Assembly (NCBI GenBank): GCA_034387635.1
Contig: JAOANU010000033.1
Span: 1-64,000, forward strand
Direction of reading: 5' to 3'
DNA: 64,000 bases
Origin: Rhodosporidiobolus odoratus
Taxonomy: Eukaryota; Basidiomycota; Microbotryomycetes; Sporidiobolales; Sporidiobolaceae
The position numbers and the translations under genes are program-made. Of this stretch, positions 1 through 10,634 are shown piece after piece; position 1 is the first letter of the stretch, and each line of letters opens with the position of its first letter. Under the pieces are notes generated by a model. The model worked only from the letters and a program-made list of their open reading frames with translations. It did not search any database and was not told the DNA's origin.

Positions 1-11
1 ACAAGCAAATA

Positions 12-83
12 TCTTTGGTAGTATAGAGGCTAGTATTCTGCCTTGTCACGGCAGCGACCCGGGTTCGATTCCCGGCCAGAGAG
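12..83 (+). tRNA. tRNA-Asp (GTC)
   Basis: Complete cloverleaf. The acceptor arms TCTTTGG and CCAGAGA pair, and the anticodon stem CTGCC/GGCAG encloses the loop TTGTCAC, giving anticodon GTC. The T-arm is the canonical GGTTCGATTCC. No intron. The D-arm (TAGTATAGAGGCTAGTA) is typical of fungal tRNA-Asp. Confidence 0.93.
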
Positions 84-327
84 TATCTCTTTTGCCGCAG
101 TCCAAACTGTATCTAAGCTTTTCTTCCTATAGACAATGACTGCACCGGTTCTTGGTGAGAAAACTTGGTCCTCCCAAAACTACATTGTAGCTAGCCACAG
201 ACCACCAAGATGGGCGCCGCATGCCGGTGAAAATGGGATTCCATGTGAATCTTTCTAAAGCAGGCAATTCAATCGATAGGCTCAAAGAGGCAAAGCTGGT
301 TTGGCTTGGAAAGTTGAGCAAAAGAAA

Positions 328-427
328 GGCGTGACTGGGGATCGAACCCAGGTTAGCTGGAGTCCGAGCCTGACAGGTTTGAGGCTTTAATCAGAACCAA
401 CTGTACTAACCACTATACGATCTCGCC
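328..427 (-). tRNA. tRNA-Gln (CTG) with intron
   Basis: On the minus strand the D-arm (GTATAGTGGTTAGTAC) and T-arm (CTGGG TTCGATC CCCAG) are clear. The anticodon stem GTTGG/CCAGC encloses a TTCTGA..T loop, giving anticodon CTG, interrupted after position 37 by an intron of about 29 nt, the standard tRNA intron site. The acceptor stem has one A-A mismatch at the fifth pair, so a slightly degenerate gene is possible. Confidence 0.8.
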
Positions 428-2994
428 ATGGTAGTTTGTCTTCTGGTTAGATACGCATATATTCCAAAAAACGCAGCCTTGAGTGCCACACAGACAGCAG
501 AGCGCTATATTAGTGAAGGAAGACATAACCAGATTACACAGTAGAAGGATGACATATGTTACCTATTGGAAGCCCCTCCTAACGTTCCTTGTAAGCAGTT
601 GCTTCGTGAATATCAGGATATACCCAAAAAGGACAATGTCTCCCCCATTTGGGTTCCTTGTATTCCACTGTACCTTGAGCTTATGCATGTTTCCCTTGGA
701 GAGAGACTCTACTGGTTCACCTACTCTTTCACAGGTCAACAGCTGGCCTGAGAGAGATTGCTCAGCACAGCAGGCACCTCCATGCCTGACCATGAAATAC
801 CGACCGTTGAGTACGTGACCCCAGCAGCAACATAGGTAACAAGCAGCTAAAGACTGCCTTGCCAAAGAAAAGAGGCCGGAAAAGGGCATGTTCACCTGGC
901 TGAAAACGAAACTCCATTCCCTACTGCTTGGACCACTCTACCCTATTTGGTGCCCTGTACAGCTGGTAGATGGCAACCGAGCTACTCTGATACAAGTCAG
1001 GAGCGGGACAACATATTGTGTTGCTAGACCGAGAGGTCAGTGGCTTTGAAGTGAAGGGAATCACACAGACTTTGGCCTACGAACCTTGGGTCATACCTTC
1101 CAACTCTCCCTCTGGCTCATCAACACTCTGTGCTGGCTGGTCTGACAAGTAGCCAAGCCATAGCTACATAGCTGGCCCCTCAAGGGAGCATGGACGTTGG
1201 ACTTGGTTATAACACCTGCCGTCAGCTGGTGTAGGCCTAGGCAATCCAGCAACATCTGTCAATACAGAGAAGCTGATGGACAGCGCCCAAAAAAAAAATG
1301 AGCAGAGTGACCACAGCAGCTGAGATGTCTGCAGAGTTCAGCAGAGCACACTGCCAAGCAATGAGGCGCGGGCACATTAACCTGCATGGTAAATGAACAT
1401 CAGGCATCTCACAGGCTGTTCTTGAAAGGCTCAGTATGCTCACGAGCAGCTGTCCAGCTGCAAGCACTGAACTTCCGCAGCCTCTCCGCCCTCGCAGTAA
1501 CCAAGGCCGAGTCCTCTCCCACACTGCTTTTGAGATGTGTCTCACAGCATTGTTTGAGTGTTCCTCTTGCAGAACCTTGCCACCCCAACCACACCTGTGT
1601 GAGAAGGGTGATATGGACGCAAAGAAGGTTGATGGGGATAAGAACGGGAAGCAGAAGGAGACTTGTGTAGAAAAGGCGGTGAGGCGGGTGCGTGAGCTTT
1701 CTTTCTCCAGTTGCTCACCGCATCTTACTGCCCGCCGATAGCTCGCTTCGCAGCCGTCCCATCAGAATCGTCTACCTGATGCTGAAACAGGATGTTATGC
1801 AAGGAGGATCTGCACCAGGGTATGTAGCCCATCTCCTCATTGTCTTCTTCTTATGCGTCTACTGTAGCACTCGCTACCGCTTTTCTTTGTTCTGCCGTCT
1901 CCTTTGCCTCGGCCATAGGCTCCTTTTGCTTATCAGTCTTGTTCTGCCGCCCACCAGTGCTCTGGCCCTCCCTCTATCTCCTGTCAGCTGCCTGCCTTGC
2001 CTCCAGCTTGATGGAGTGGGAGTGGGGAGGCTGTACTTCAGCCCAGCTGACGATTATGTTGCTGAGTTCTGCTTGCCCTCTCTGCAGCTCTGACCACATT
2101 CATCCTCTGCCTGCTTGTTACGTTTGCTTGGATCTACAAGGGCCTGGGCTGACAAGTTGCCAGGGCTACCACAGTGGAGTATGAAGGGTTTGTGTACCAG
2201 GTGCCTCCACACATAGCAAGTGTGTGTTCCAAGCTTTAGGGCTGGGCACCCAAACTGTGGCAGTTTGTACATAGCAGTGTCACACTGGCAAATCCTGCTG
2301 TGATTGTACTGCCACACAGCTGTGTCTCTACAAGTGTCTCATCAAGCAGACATCAATCTTCTAGCAATACATAAAGTTTTCACCTTCAAGCAAGGGGCGG
2401 CAAAGACCGGACTTTTCGACCCGAGCGTCGCTTGGACCTCCCGCTGAGGTTTGCGGTGGTGCAAGTGCCAGTCCCAGGCAGACTTTGCTCTGTCCCTGTC
2501 GCCACATTCCCTCTGCTGTGCTGCCAACTTGGCACTGGGCACTTTGCAGTCTCATCAACTGCCATACGCTGTGGCTGCCCTCAAAGGAAGTCCCGTCTTC
2601 ACAAGCAAGCGTAGAAGAGGTCCGAGCCACAGAATGTTTTCCAATTTGTCCCTTACCTTCAACCTCCCGGCAAAGCATTCTTTTTGCAGCCTCCATTCCA
2701 GTAATAGGACACTCACCAGAGGCGGGGGCCAAGCAAAGCACACGAGACGCGGGGAGAGGAGTTGCTGTGCAGAAGGCAACACTGGATGACGGCTGTGCAT
2801 GTTGCATGCATGACTCAAGAAAGGGAGAGGGGTTGAGGTCGAGATGAGCTGACACCCTCCGGTCCTTTGCGGACCAGTCTTCCTGCCCGTGCCAGAGGCT
2901 TCAAAAGGAATCTCTTGATCGGGGATTAAAGCTTGTTGAGCTGGTAGCAGGCACACATAATCAAAGTCAGCAGAGAAAACGGGAAAAATAGAAG
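428..2994. other. Intergenic stretch without recognisable gene
   Basis: About 2.5 kb between two tRNA genes. The open frames here are short and overlap on both strands, and none has a recognisable domain or a consistent splice structure. An A-run lies near 1289. The composition is less GC-rich than the coding block to the right. It could be decayed mobile DNA, but I see no terminal repeats or polymerase fragments. Confidence 0.5.
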
Positions 2995-3096
2995 GCCCAC
3001 TGCCAGAATTGAACTGGCGACCACCTCAAGTCACACTCGCAATGCGAGCTGGCTAGAAAACCCGAATGAGGTATCATACGACTAGACCAAGTAGGC
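2995..3096 (-). tRNA. tRNA-Pro (CGG) with intron
   Basis: Minus-strand cloverleaf. Acceptor GCCTACT pairs with AGTGGGC. Anticodon stem CCTCA/TGAGG encloses the loop TTCGGG..T (anticodon CGG), interrupted after position 37 by a 31-nt intron that folds on itself. T-arm GCCAGTTCAATTCTGGC. Confidence 0.88.
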
Positions 3097-3469
3097 TTCT
3101 GGTTGTTTTAGTTAAAAAAGGTAATAACTATACATGATATAATCTGTTCAGGCTCACACACCTTTCCTGTTCTCATAAGTCACAACCTTGACCATTTCCA
3201 AGCCTACAACAATCCAGCCTGAGTGACCCCTCCAACTCGTGTGCAAGGTGCAGGGCCATTTTTGGCAATACAGGTGACGTGGTTCTGTTGCCAACATCAG
3301 TCATCTGCTCTGGCTTCCACCTCACAACTCAGGTAGCATGGGTGTGACACTGCCAGAGCTGGTATGCCCAAGTCTCGGCATCAGTAAACAAGCACAGCAA
3401 GCAGGGCAGCAGTGTGCACTCAGCTGTGAAGGGGCCAATGGTGTTGCTGTGCGCTCAGACCAAACCCTT
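3097..3469. other. Intergenic between tRNA-Pro and MIA40
   Basis: About 370 bases that should hold the MIA40 3' UTR and terminator and the upstream region of the tRNA-Pro gene. I see no further gene. Confidence 0.5.
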
Positions 3470-4416
3470 TTACTCCAGACTTGCTGCGGCTTCTGCCTCC
3501 TTCCTCGTAGGTGCCTCCTCTGCAACCTTGTGCAAGAAATGCTCATCTGGTAGGGCAAGAGCCGCCTCCGCCCGCGAAATGAGGTCAAAGCCCTCGTCCT
3601 GCGCCTCTTCCTCCAGGTCTTCTGCGTCTGCTCCGAAGCGACAAGTAGCGTGAGCGGAACAGCCTGGTTGTTGGAGAGCGTGAACGTACCACTGCCATAG
3701 ATGTCGGGGTACTTGCGGAAGCACTCCTGCATCCCTCGGAACTTCTCCACGCAGTCAATCCCCTTGGGCTCGGCTTCGCTGTAGACGAAGCACGAGAAGG
3801 CGGCCTTGAAGTCTTCGCCACAAGGACCGTCCGCCATGCCGCCCAGGCACGGGCAATCCCAATTGATCTCGCCGGTTTCTGGGTTGAAAGCAGCGGCCTG
3901 GGATGATCCGCTCGATGGGGTAGACGCCGCGTCGGCAGCAGTCTCTGACGATGACGGTGCCGAGGAGTCAACCTCCGATTTTGCTGGCGTGGCAACCTCA
4001 TGCCGAGCTGAGGAGAAGAAAAGGTCAGCATAGTTGCCCAGAGAAGCTGGATGGCTTCGGCGTGAGCCTAGAATCAAAAGGAGCGTCCATTCGAGCCCGG
4101 ACACCGTCCTCCGGTGGTAGCGCCTGCCCGTTGTTTCGGATTCCGAAAGTCAGAGAAGGAGCGAGAACTGACCCTGCTTCGCCGCGTCCGCATCCTTGCG
4201 CTTCTTACTGCCCTGTCCGCCTACAGTCAGGATGGCCGCCGTCCATCCGAGAAGCGCCGCCAGTCCGAGCGAGGCGTAGGCGACGGGATTGGTGGTTTGG
4301 GATTGGTAAACGGCGAAGCGGCGCTGAGCGGAGGAAGTGGACTGCGCCCGGAGGCTAGGGACAGCGGCTGGTGTTCTCAGAGTACGAGGGAGGGTTCGGA
4401 GAGGCGCGCAGAGCAT
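3470..4416 (-). CDS. MIA40: Mitochondrial intermembrane-space oxidoreductase Mia40
   Basis: Oxidative import receptor of the mitochondrial intermembrane space. It introduces disulfides into small cysteine-motif proteins and is re-oxidised by Erv1. Exons (high to low): 4416-4173, 4007-3690, 3627-3470, giving 239 residues with phases that close exactly. Exon 1 encodes an Arg/Ser-rich presequence followed by one membrane anchor (about residues 45-65). The core shows the redox CPC motif (133-135) and twin CX9C pairs (144/154 and 167/177), then an acidic tail. This is the membrane-anchored fungal form. It lies upstream of and in the same orientation as the tRNA-Pro gene, with the SF3b2 gene behind it on the same strand. 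The 62-nt last intron is inferred; reading through it would replace the acidic tail with a basic one. Confidence 0.93.
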
Positions 4417-4711
4417 AGTGGCGGGATGAGGAGCGGTGAACTACTCAAAGTGCGTAAGCAGAGAGAGCGGTCGGCAGTCAGCAGCCGGCAAAGCCTCTCT
4501 GGTGTGCCAGTCGCATGGCGAGTCTCTACAGCGTACAAGCCCAGATCGCGACACCAGACAAGGGAAGCAGATGTGCACAATCTCAGTACAGAGTACCCCA
4601 TCAGAAATTGTACTTTTCCTTCTGCTGGTCCCGCTTCTTCCCCTCCGCTGCGAATAGCGAGAGCAGGAGGTTAGTAAAGGTAGCTAACGAACGGAGGCAG
4701 GGGGAAGGATA

Positions 4712-6859
4712 TCAGAACGCACCCATCTTCCTCCGCTTCGCCACTTCCGCCGCTGCAAAGTCGGAAAAGTCCTCGTGCACCCCCCGACCCTGCTTGCTCG
4801 CCTGCTCATAGCGGTTGCGCAGATCCGCTTCGGACAGGCCTTCCAAGTCTGCTGCATCCAGCGCGACGTCGATCCCGCCCGCTTTCCGCTTCGTCCCGCG
4901 GTCTTCCTGCCCGAGAACCGGCGGCGCGGCTTGACCCGCCACGCCCGAAACGTCGTACACCCGGTCGCTGCCCATGAAGCCGCGCATGCGACTCTCGCGC
5001 TCGGGGAGAACCTGGTAGAGCTGCTTCGGTCCCTCGTCGACTTCGGTTTCATCGCGCCGTTTTCGAAGTTCGAGGAAGTCGGGCGTTTCGAGGCCGCCGG
5101 GTACAGTCGAGGTGACGGAGGCGAGACCAGAGGGCGTCTCCATGCCGGAAGGTGTCTGCAGGCCGTCCGCTGGTGACGGTTCTTCGTCTTCGTCCTCTTC
5201 TTCTTCCTCCGACTCCTCGTCGTCCGAAGCTGCAGTACGTCAAGACGAGTGATAAATACTCGTACATACGGAAGAGGCGCAACACAGAGCATACCTTCCT
5301 CCTCCTCGGGCTCAAGCTCGCCCCACGTTGTTCGCTCAATAGGTTCTCCGGCCTGTCACGCAGACAAAAAGAACACTCAGCGATCACAACGCCCTGACCA
5401 GGAGAGCGATCGTAACGCACCTGAGCATCATTCGCTGACGGCGTGACCCCATAGATGTCGCCATACAGGGGCCGGCCATACTCGTCGAGAGGCGGTTTGC
5501 CCCATCCACCAGGATGGAAACCCCAGGCAGCTCTACAATACAAAGTGTCATCAGCACGGCAGGGGCGCAGCATGACAAGGAAGGCGAACGCACCCTTCAG
5601 GGATAGGCGCGTTCAGTCCAGCAATACGAAGATTGGGGTAGCTTGGCGGGGGACCATAGCGTTGCATGCTGATGAGCCAGGGTGGGGGTGCCAGCGGAGG
5701 AATAGAGAGTGCCTCCTTGAGCTCCTGCGACAGGTCTCCTGGCCTCTTCTCCTTGAGCTTCGTCTCGTACTCCTTACCCTCGTAATAGCTAAAGTCGGAA
5801 GACCGGTCAGATTCAGTTCGTCCGACACAGACTAAAGAGGCACGCACAGCTCGCCAAACTCAGACATCTTCGGCTTCGTCTGAAAGCGGAAGAAGGCGTC
5901 GTGGAGCTTTTGGTAGTCGATGTCGATCTTGCCCATCTTCGGCTGCACACGCTCACGCGTCTTCTGCTTCAGCGACTGCTGTTCCTCCTTCTCCTTGACG
6001 GCGTCACGTTGCGTTGCGATTCCTGTGTCGGCGATGAAGCCTTTAAAGTTGCGAGGTGAGCTAGGCGAACGGAATAGGAAAGGAGGAGGAATGACGGCGC
6101 ACTCGGAAGCTGATACGCAGGTTTCTCCATACCCCTCTTTCCCTGCAAGTAATCGCGCTTCTGTCCCCAGTGCTGAGGGATAGGGATGGTGTTGCGATGA
6201 CTCTTGATCTGTACGAGCAGGCGAGGGTCGGTAGCAGAGACGTCAACCCATTCGACGACTTCCGGCTTCTTGACCAGCCGCTTCAGCTCGGCAACGGTGA
6301 GACGGTTGAGCTTGCGCTGCTTCCGCTTTGACATCTCTTGCTGCTCCTCGTCGTCCTCGGACGGCATGTCGTCGTCGGAGTAGATGACCTGCCCTTTCTC
6401 ACCCAAACCGTCATCGTCGCCGCCTTCGCCCTGCATACACAACAGTTAGCGACGGGTCCTCTCGTGACAGAGTAATGCCATCGATGTACCTTGACGTCTT
6501 CCGTAGGAATCTGGAAGTGGGCAAAGACATGGGCAAAGCCATCCGGCACACCAGCGGGAGCATCCTCCTCCACCTTGACCTCCACAGTTTCGGCAGCGCT
6601 CGGCTTCTCCTGTAGATAGAGAGAGCATCAATACCTGCAGAAGCTGCATCAAGAATTGGAAGATTCGTGAGAATGGGCAACTCACTTCAGATGGTGGCCT
6701 CTCGAGCGGGCGATCGTCCAGCTCTGCCGCGTCTGCGGTGCCATTTGCGACTGCCGTCTTTGCCTTTGCCTTCTTCTTCAGGCGTTTTAGCTGACCGCGC
6801 GACTTGTTTGATGTCGAGACAGCGCCGTTGATGGCGGGGGCGACGGCGACCTCAGCCAT
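4712..6859 (-). CDS. CUS1: Splicing factor 3b subunit 2 (Cus1/SAP145)
   Basis: U2 snRNP component that helps anchor U2 to the branch site, in the nucleus. Exons: 6859-6686, 6609-6490, 6430-6103, 6040-5848, 5788-5594, 5532-5421, 5352-5295, 5229-4712, giving 565 residues with every phase closing. The N-terminus is Lys-rich. The conserved DUF382 region carries PKMGKIDIDYQKLHDAFF and PPPWLISMQRYGPPPSYPNL, followed by the PSP motif region (GWGKPPLDEYGRPLYGDIYG), an acidic run, and a C-terminal TPDFLELRK segment. It is shorter than the human protein because the N-terminal extension is reduced. Seven short introns use GTGCGT, GTGAGT, GTACAT or GTATGC donors. Confidence 0.96.
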
Positions 6860-7152
6860 AGGCAGAATGAGGTGGGGGACTTGGAGAGATGGGCAGGGAG
6901 TTTGATTGTGTGTTCAGACACGTATGTCGAGCAGTCGCGATCGATTCGAGCCAGAGTCAGAAGACGAGGAAGGCGACAAGGGAAAGTGGGAGGAAGAGAC
7001 GTTCACGATGACGGTCGGCCGATTCGTTCTCTTGAAGGAACAAGCAGCAGCAGACTTCACAGAGACCAGCTTGGGGCCTGCAAGACGCGGTGTGAATACA
7101 ACAGACATGAAATCCCGCGGAAAAACGATCTATGCAAGTCCCTCCGGCCCGC

Positions 7153-8712
7153 TCAACCTGCTCGCTTGGCGGTGTTGGTAAAGCCAGTCCCGACACAGCT
7201 GAACACGTGCGCTTCGACAGTAGAGGTGGGTGCTTTCGCCACTGCCGCCGTCATCTCGACATCCCCGCCTTCTTCTTCTGCCGATTGTGGGAGAACCGGT
7301 ACCACGGGCTTGATCTTGAAGGTCGTGCCAAAGAATACCTTGAGATCCCGAATGTGTTCGATGCTGTTTGGGAGAGCAGGGACTGTCAGTGAGGGGAATC
7401 AGCGCAAGGGAGACAGACTGAAACGCACAAGAAGGCGTCAAAGGGTCCACCCAGCATCACCTTGCCCACATCTTCCCCTCCCAGCACCAGCATCGTCGTG
7501 ACCAGCCACTCCCATCCTCGATCTACGCAGCCCCCCCGCTTGATCTCCTCGAGCAGGAACCGGGCAACTTGTACGCCCAGGTCTTCTGGCACAGGCGGAG
7601 TGAAGCGTTCGGCTGGCGGGTCAGATGCGGATGTAGGCGGCGGACAGGAAGAAGCTTCGGCGGAGTGGAGGACATGTGAAGTAGACGAGGAGACAAGCGT
7701 GATGGCGTAACCGGGTGATCTGCACGAACACCTAGTGAGCAAGTTTACATTAGGGGATTGAGAGAGTACCAACTTACTTGCCGCTGTCTTCCCCTCGATA
7801 AACATCGGTATAGATGTAGATATCGGGGATGTAGCGGTTGAGAATAGAACGAGCCGAGGCAACTAGTCGATTTGCGAGCTGAGGCGAGACACGGACGGAG
7901 TGGCTGAGAAGGGGGACATGGCTGTCAGCTGAGGGACCTACCAGAGAGTGACAGAGTGGGTATCGACGCACGCAATTCCCCGGATCTTTCCTATCCTCCC
8001 AACATTGGTGAAATCGAAGCCGCTCTTGATTGCTCGAACAGATGGGCAAGTGAAGGTCACCTCTCCGCCGCCCAGGGGAGGATGTCCTCGTTTGGTTATC
8101 TGTAACGAGCGATGTGAAAGAGGCAGGTCAGCCAGCCGGAACCAAGAAGGTAGGGGGCAACGGAAAGAGGAAAAACAACGCACCCTCAGCTCGACGCCCT
8201 CGACATCCAGAAACATGGCCAAGTGCGGCAGACCGCTCGTCCTGATCGTGTCCACGCTCGCATCCCTGCCGTCCGTCGTGATGCCTCTCAATGTCAAGTT
8301 GAGGTCCTTCTTTCCGAACGGCGCGAGGGCAAGCAACGGCTCGAGGAACCAGCCGACGGCGCGGTCGTTCGGGCACTGGTGGGTGACCGAGCCGCCTTGG
8401 ATGGTACCAGGGTGGAAGAGAAGGGAGGTACCGGTGTAGGAGATTTCGAGGCGGGAACCTTGAGTAAGCTTCTCAATCAGGCGGAGAAAGGAGACCTCGT
8501 GAGGTTGAAGTCCGGGTTGATCGTCATCTGGTCGTATAGCGTCAATGCGTACGGGTCTTCGGGAGAGGAGGGAGAGGACGAGGCGATGGCGGAAGTGAGC
8601 CTGTCCAGAGAAGGAGAGGACGCGAGATGAGGAAGGTTTGTCGGCTGGTGCTGGCCTGCGGAGGCGAATCGTGAGCACCGTTGGAAAGCTAGAGAGCTCA
8701 GGATACCTACAT
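7153..8712 (-). CDS. RCL1: RNA 3'-terminal phosphate cyclase-like protein Rcl1
   Basis: Nucleolar factor needed for early 18S rRNA processing in the small-subunit processome; the family resembles RNA cyclases but is not one. Exons: 8712-8711, 8655-8184, 8099-7972, 7903-7778, 7719-7429, 7363-7153 (409 residues). Family motifs seen include PHEVSFLRLIEKLTQGS, EISYTGTSLLFHPGTIQGG, RGHPPLGGGEV, DVYRGEDSGK and the end GFTNTAKRAG. The only in-frame start is created by splicing: AT at 8712-8711 joins G at 8655 across a 55-nt intron with a TGCTCAC branch and CGCAG end. Without this splice the frame lacks an ATG before residue 150. The gene faces RPN8 across a 371-bp shared promoter region. Confidence 0.93.
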
Positions 8713-9083
8713 TGTGGTCTATGGCGGCTCAAGAGCTAGACGAGCGAGTCCAAGTTGACTTTCTGAAGCTCAGCCAGAGATGAGGAGGACAAGATGGTCC
8801 AACTTAGAGTAATTCTGAAAGTGTATGAGTAAACCACTAAATCCAGTAAAACAGGGTAAGGTCTGGATCCGACAAGGTCCCGACAGAGTTACGCTGAATT
8901 GATTTCTCCCCCTCCTCGAATGGAAGACGAGGGCGAAGTTGGACTCTATTCACCCCCACTTGGGCTTCCTTGGCCTGTTTCACACACGACTACACCTGTA
9001 CGCACGCCAGACAGCTAGCTACACCACCCGCTCGTCCAATCACTCGCCCAGTGGTTCCCCTTCAGCGTCGTCATCCTCGAGTA
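8713..9083. promoter_or_regulatory. Bidirectional promoter region RCL1/RPN8
   Basis: 371 bases between divergent starts. It contains a pyrimidine-rich stretch near 8901-9080 upstream of the RPN8 start. No specific factor site can be named. Confidence 0.4.
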
Positions 9084-10464
9084 ATGGCTTCAACTTCAGA
9101 TCTCGCAGCTGTAGCAGCCAAGGACTGCGTCGTACACCCTCTCGTCCTCCTGTCCATTCAAGACCACTTTCATCGCGTCGCCAAGAATACGAGGAAGAGG
9201 GTCGTGGGAATCCTTCTCGGACAGGACTTGGGACCAAAGGGCTACAACATTGCAAACTCGTTCGCCGGTACGTTCACTGCCTCACGACAATCACTACGTA
9301 AGGGCCGAGGGAAGCGGGCCGAGTCGCGACATCGTTGAGGGGGACGCAGCTTGACCGTATCTCCCACTTCGGACCGTACTCATCTGCGGTTCTGTCGCTT
9401 GTCCCCCTGCAGTACCTTTCGAAGAAGACGAGAAGGACCCGCGAACATGGTTCCTCGACCACAACTATATCGAATCCATGAATGACATGTTCAAAAAGGT
9501 CAACGGTCCGTCCCGCTTCTTGCCTTTTCGGATTTTCCTTTCTCCCGCTCACTCTCTTCGCTGTTCTGTCCCTGCAGCTCGGGAGAAGCTCATCGGATGG
9601 TACCATACTGGCCCGACACTCCGCGCCTCTGACCTCGAGATCAACGAGGTCATCAAGCGGTATACGCCCAAACCCGTCATGGTCATCGTTGACGTACGGC
9701 CAGATTCCGAACGAGGGGGAGGTGGCATCCCGACGGACGCGTACTTTGCGGTCGAGGAGATCAAGGATGTACGCAATTGCTACTTCCTGCTACTACCGGC
9801 TGAACTGACATGATCGCCTTTCTTCTCCTGTTTGCAGGACGGCACAGCGACTCAAAAGACCTTCCTCCACGTTCCCTCGTCGATCGAAGCAGAAGAAGCG
9901 GAGGAAATCGGCGTTGAACACCTGTTGCGCGACGTCAAGAACCTCTCGGTCGGCACGCTGTCCTCCCGAGTGACGGATCAGCTGTCGTCTCTACGAGGCC
10001 TCAGCACCCGACTCGGTGAGATCAAGGACTACCTCGAACTGGTCGTCGCCGGTACCCTGCCTGTCAACCACCAGATCATCTACAACCTGCAAGACATCTT
10101 CAATTTGCTGCCCAACCTCGAGGCGGCAGCTCGAGGTGGCGACGACGCGGACGCATCGAAGCGTCCGTTCACGGTGGCGACCAACGACCAGCTGCTCGTC
10201 ATGTACCTGTCGTCGTTGATCCGCGCAGTAATTGCGCTGCATGACCTCGTGCTGAACAAGCAGACGGCGGCCGAGGGCGGAAACGAAGCAGACGAGCAGC
10301 AGGAGGAGGACGACAAGAAGAAGAGGAAGAGTGAGGAGGAGGGAGGGGAGGGCAAGGCAGACAAGTCGGGCCAGTCGAGCGCGGAGAAGGCCAAGGAGTG
10401 GTTCAGCGGAGATGACGCTGGGAAGAAGGATGGGACGGGCGGCGGGGATAAGGGCGGCAAGTAG
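9084..10464 (+). CDS. RPN8: 26S proteasome regulatory subunit Rpn8
   Basis: Non-catalytic MPN-domain subunit of the proteasome lid that pairs with the deubiquitinase Rpn11. Exons: 9084-9267, 9413-9505, 9578-9768, 9838-10464 (364 residues, phases close). The MPN domain starts with [14 protein letters not shown] and RVVGILLGQ. The [17 protein letters not shown] segment stands where Rpn11-type enzymes carry the JAMM metal site; the second His and other ligands are absent, as expected for Rpn8. The C-terminal coiled helices ([16 protein letters not shown]) end in a lysine/glutamate-rich tail. Confidence 0.96.
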
Positions 10465-10634
10465 CAGAAGTCTAGTGAATGACAGTCAAGTGAAAACGCC
10501 ATCAGCAGTCGTACGCGATGTTTAAGCGGAGAATGCGAGGGAAGTGGGGGAAGAGAACGAGTTGATCTCCTGTTTTCATCATCACTTCACCTCGGCTTCT
10601 CATCTTGCCCGGAAAGGGCTGGTACGGATCGAGA

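Noticed and set aside
428..2994. Centromere or telomere-proximal repeat
   Set aside because: No tandem telomere motif, no long inverted or direct repeats, and no strong AT bias.
9601..9720. Catalytic JAMM deubiquitinase (Rpn11) instead of Rpn8
   Set aside because: The metal-binding HxH..SxxD pattern is absent and the sequence follows Rpn8 landmarks.
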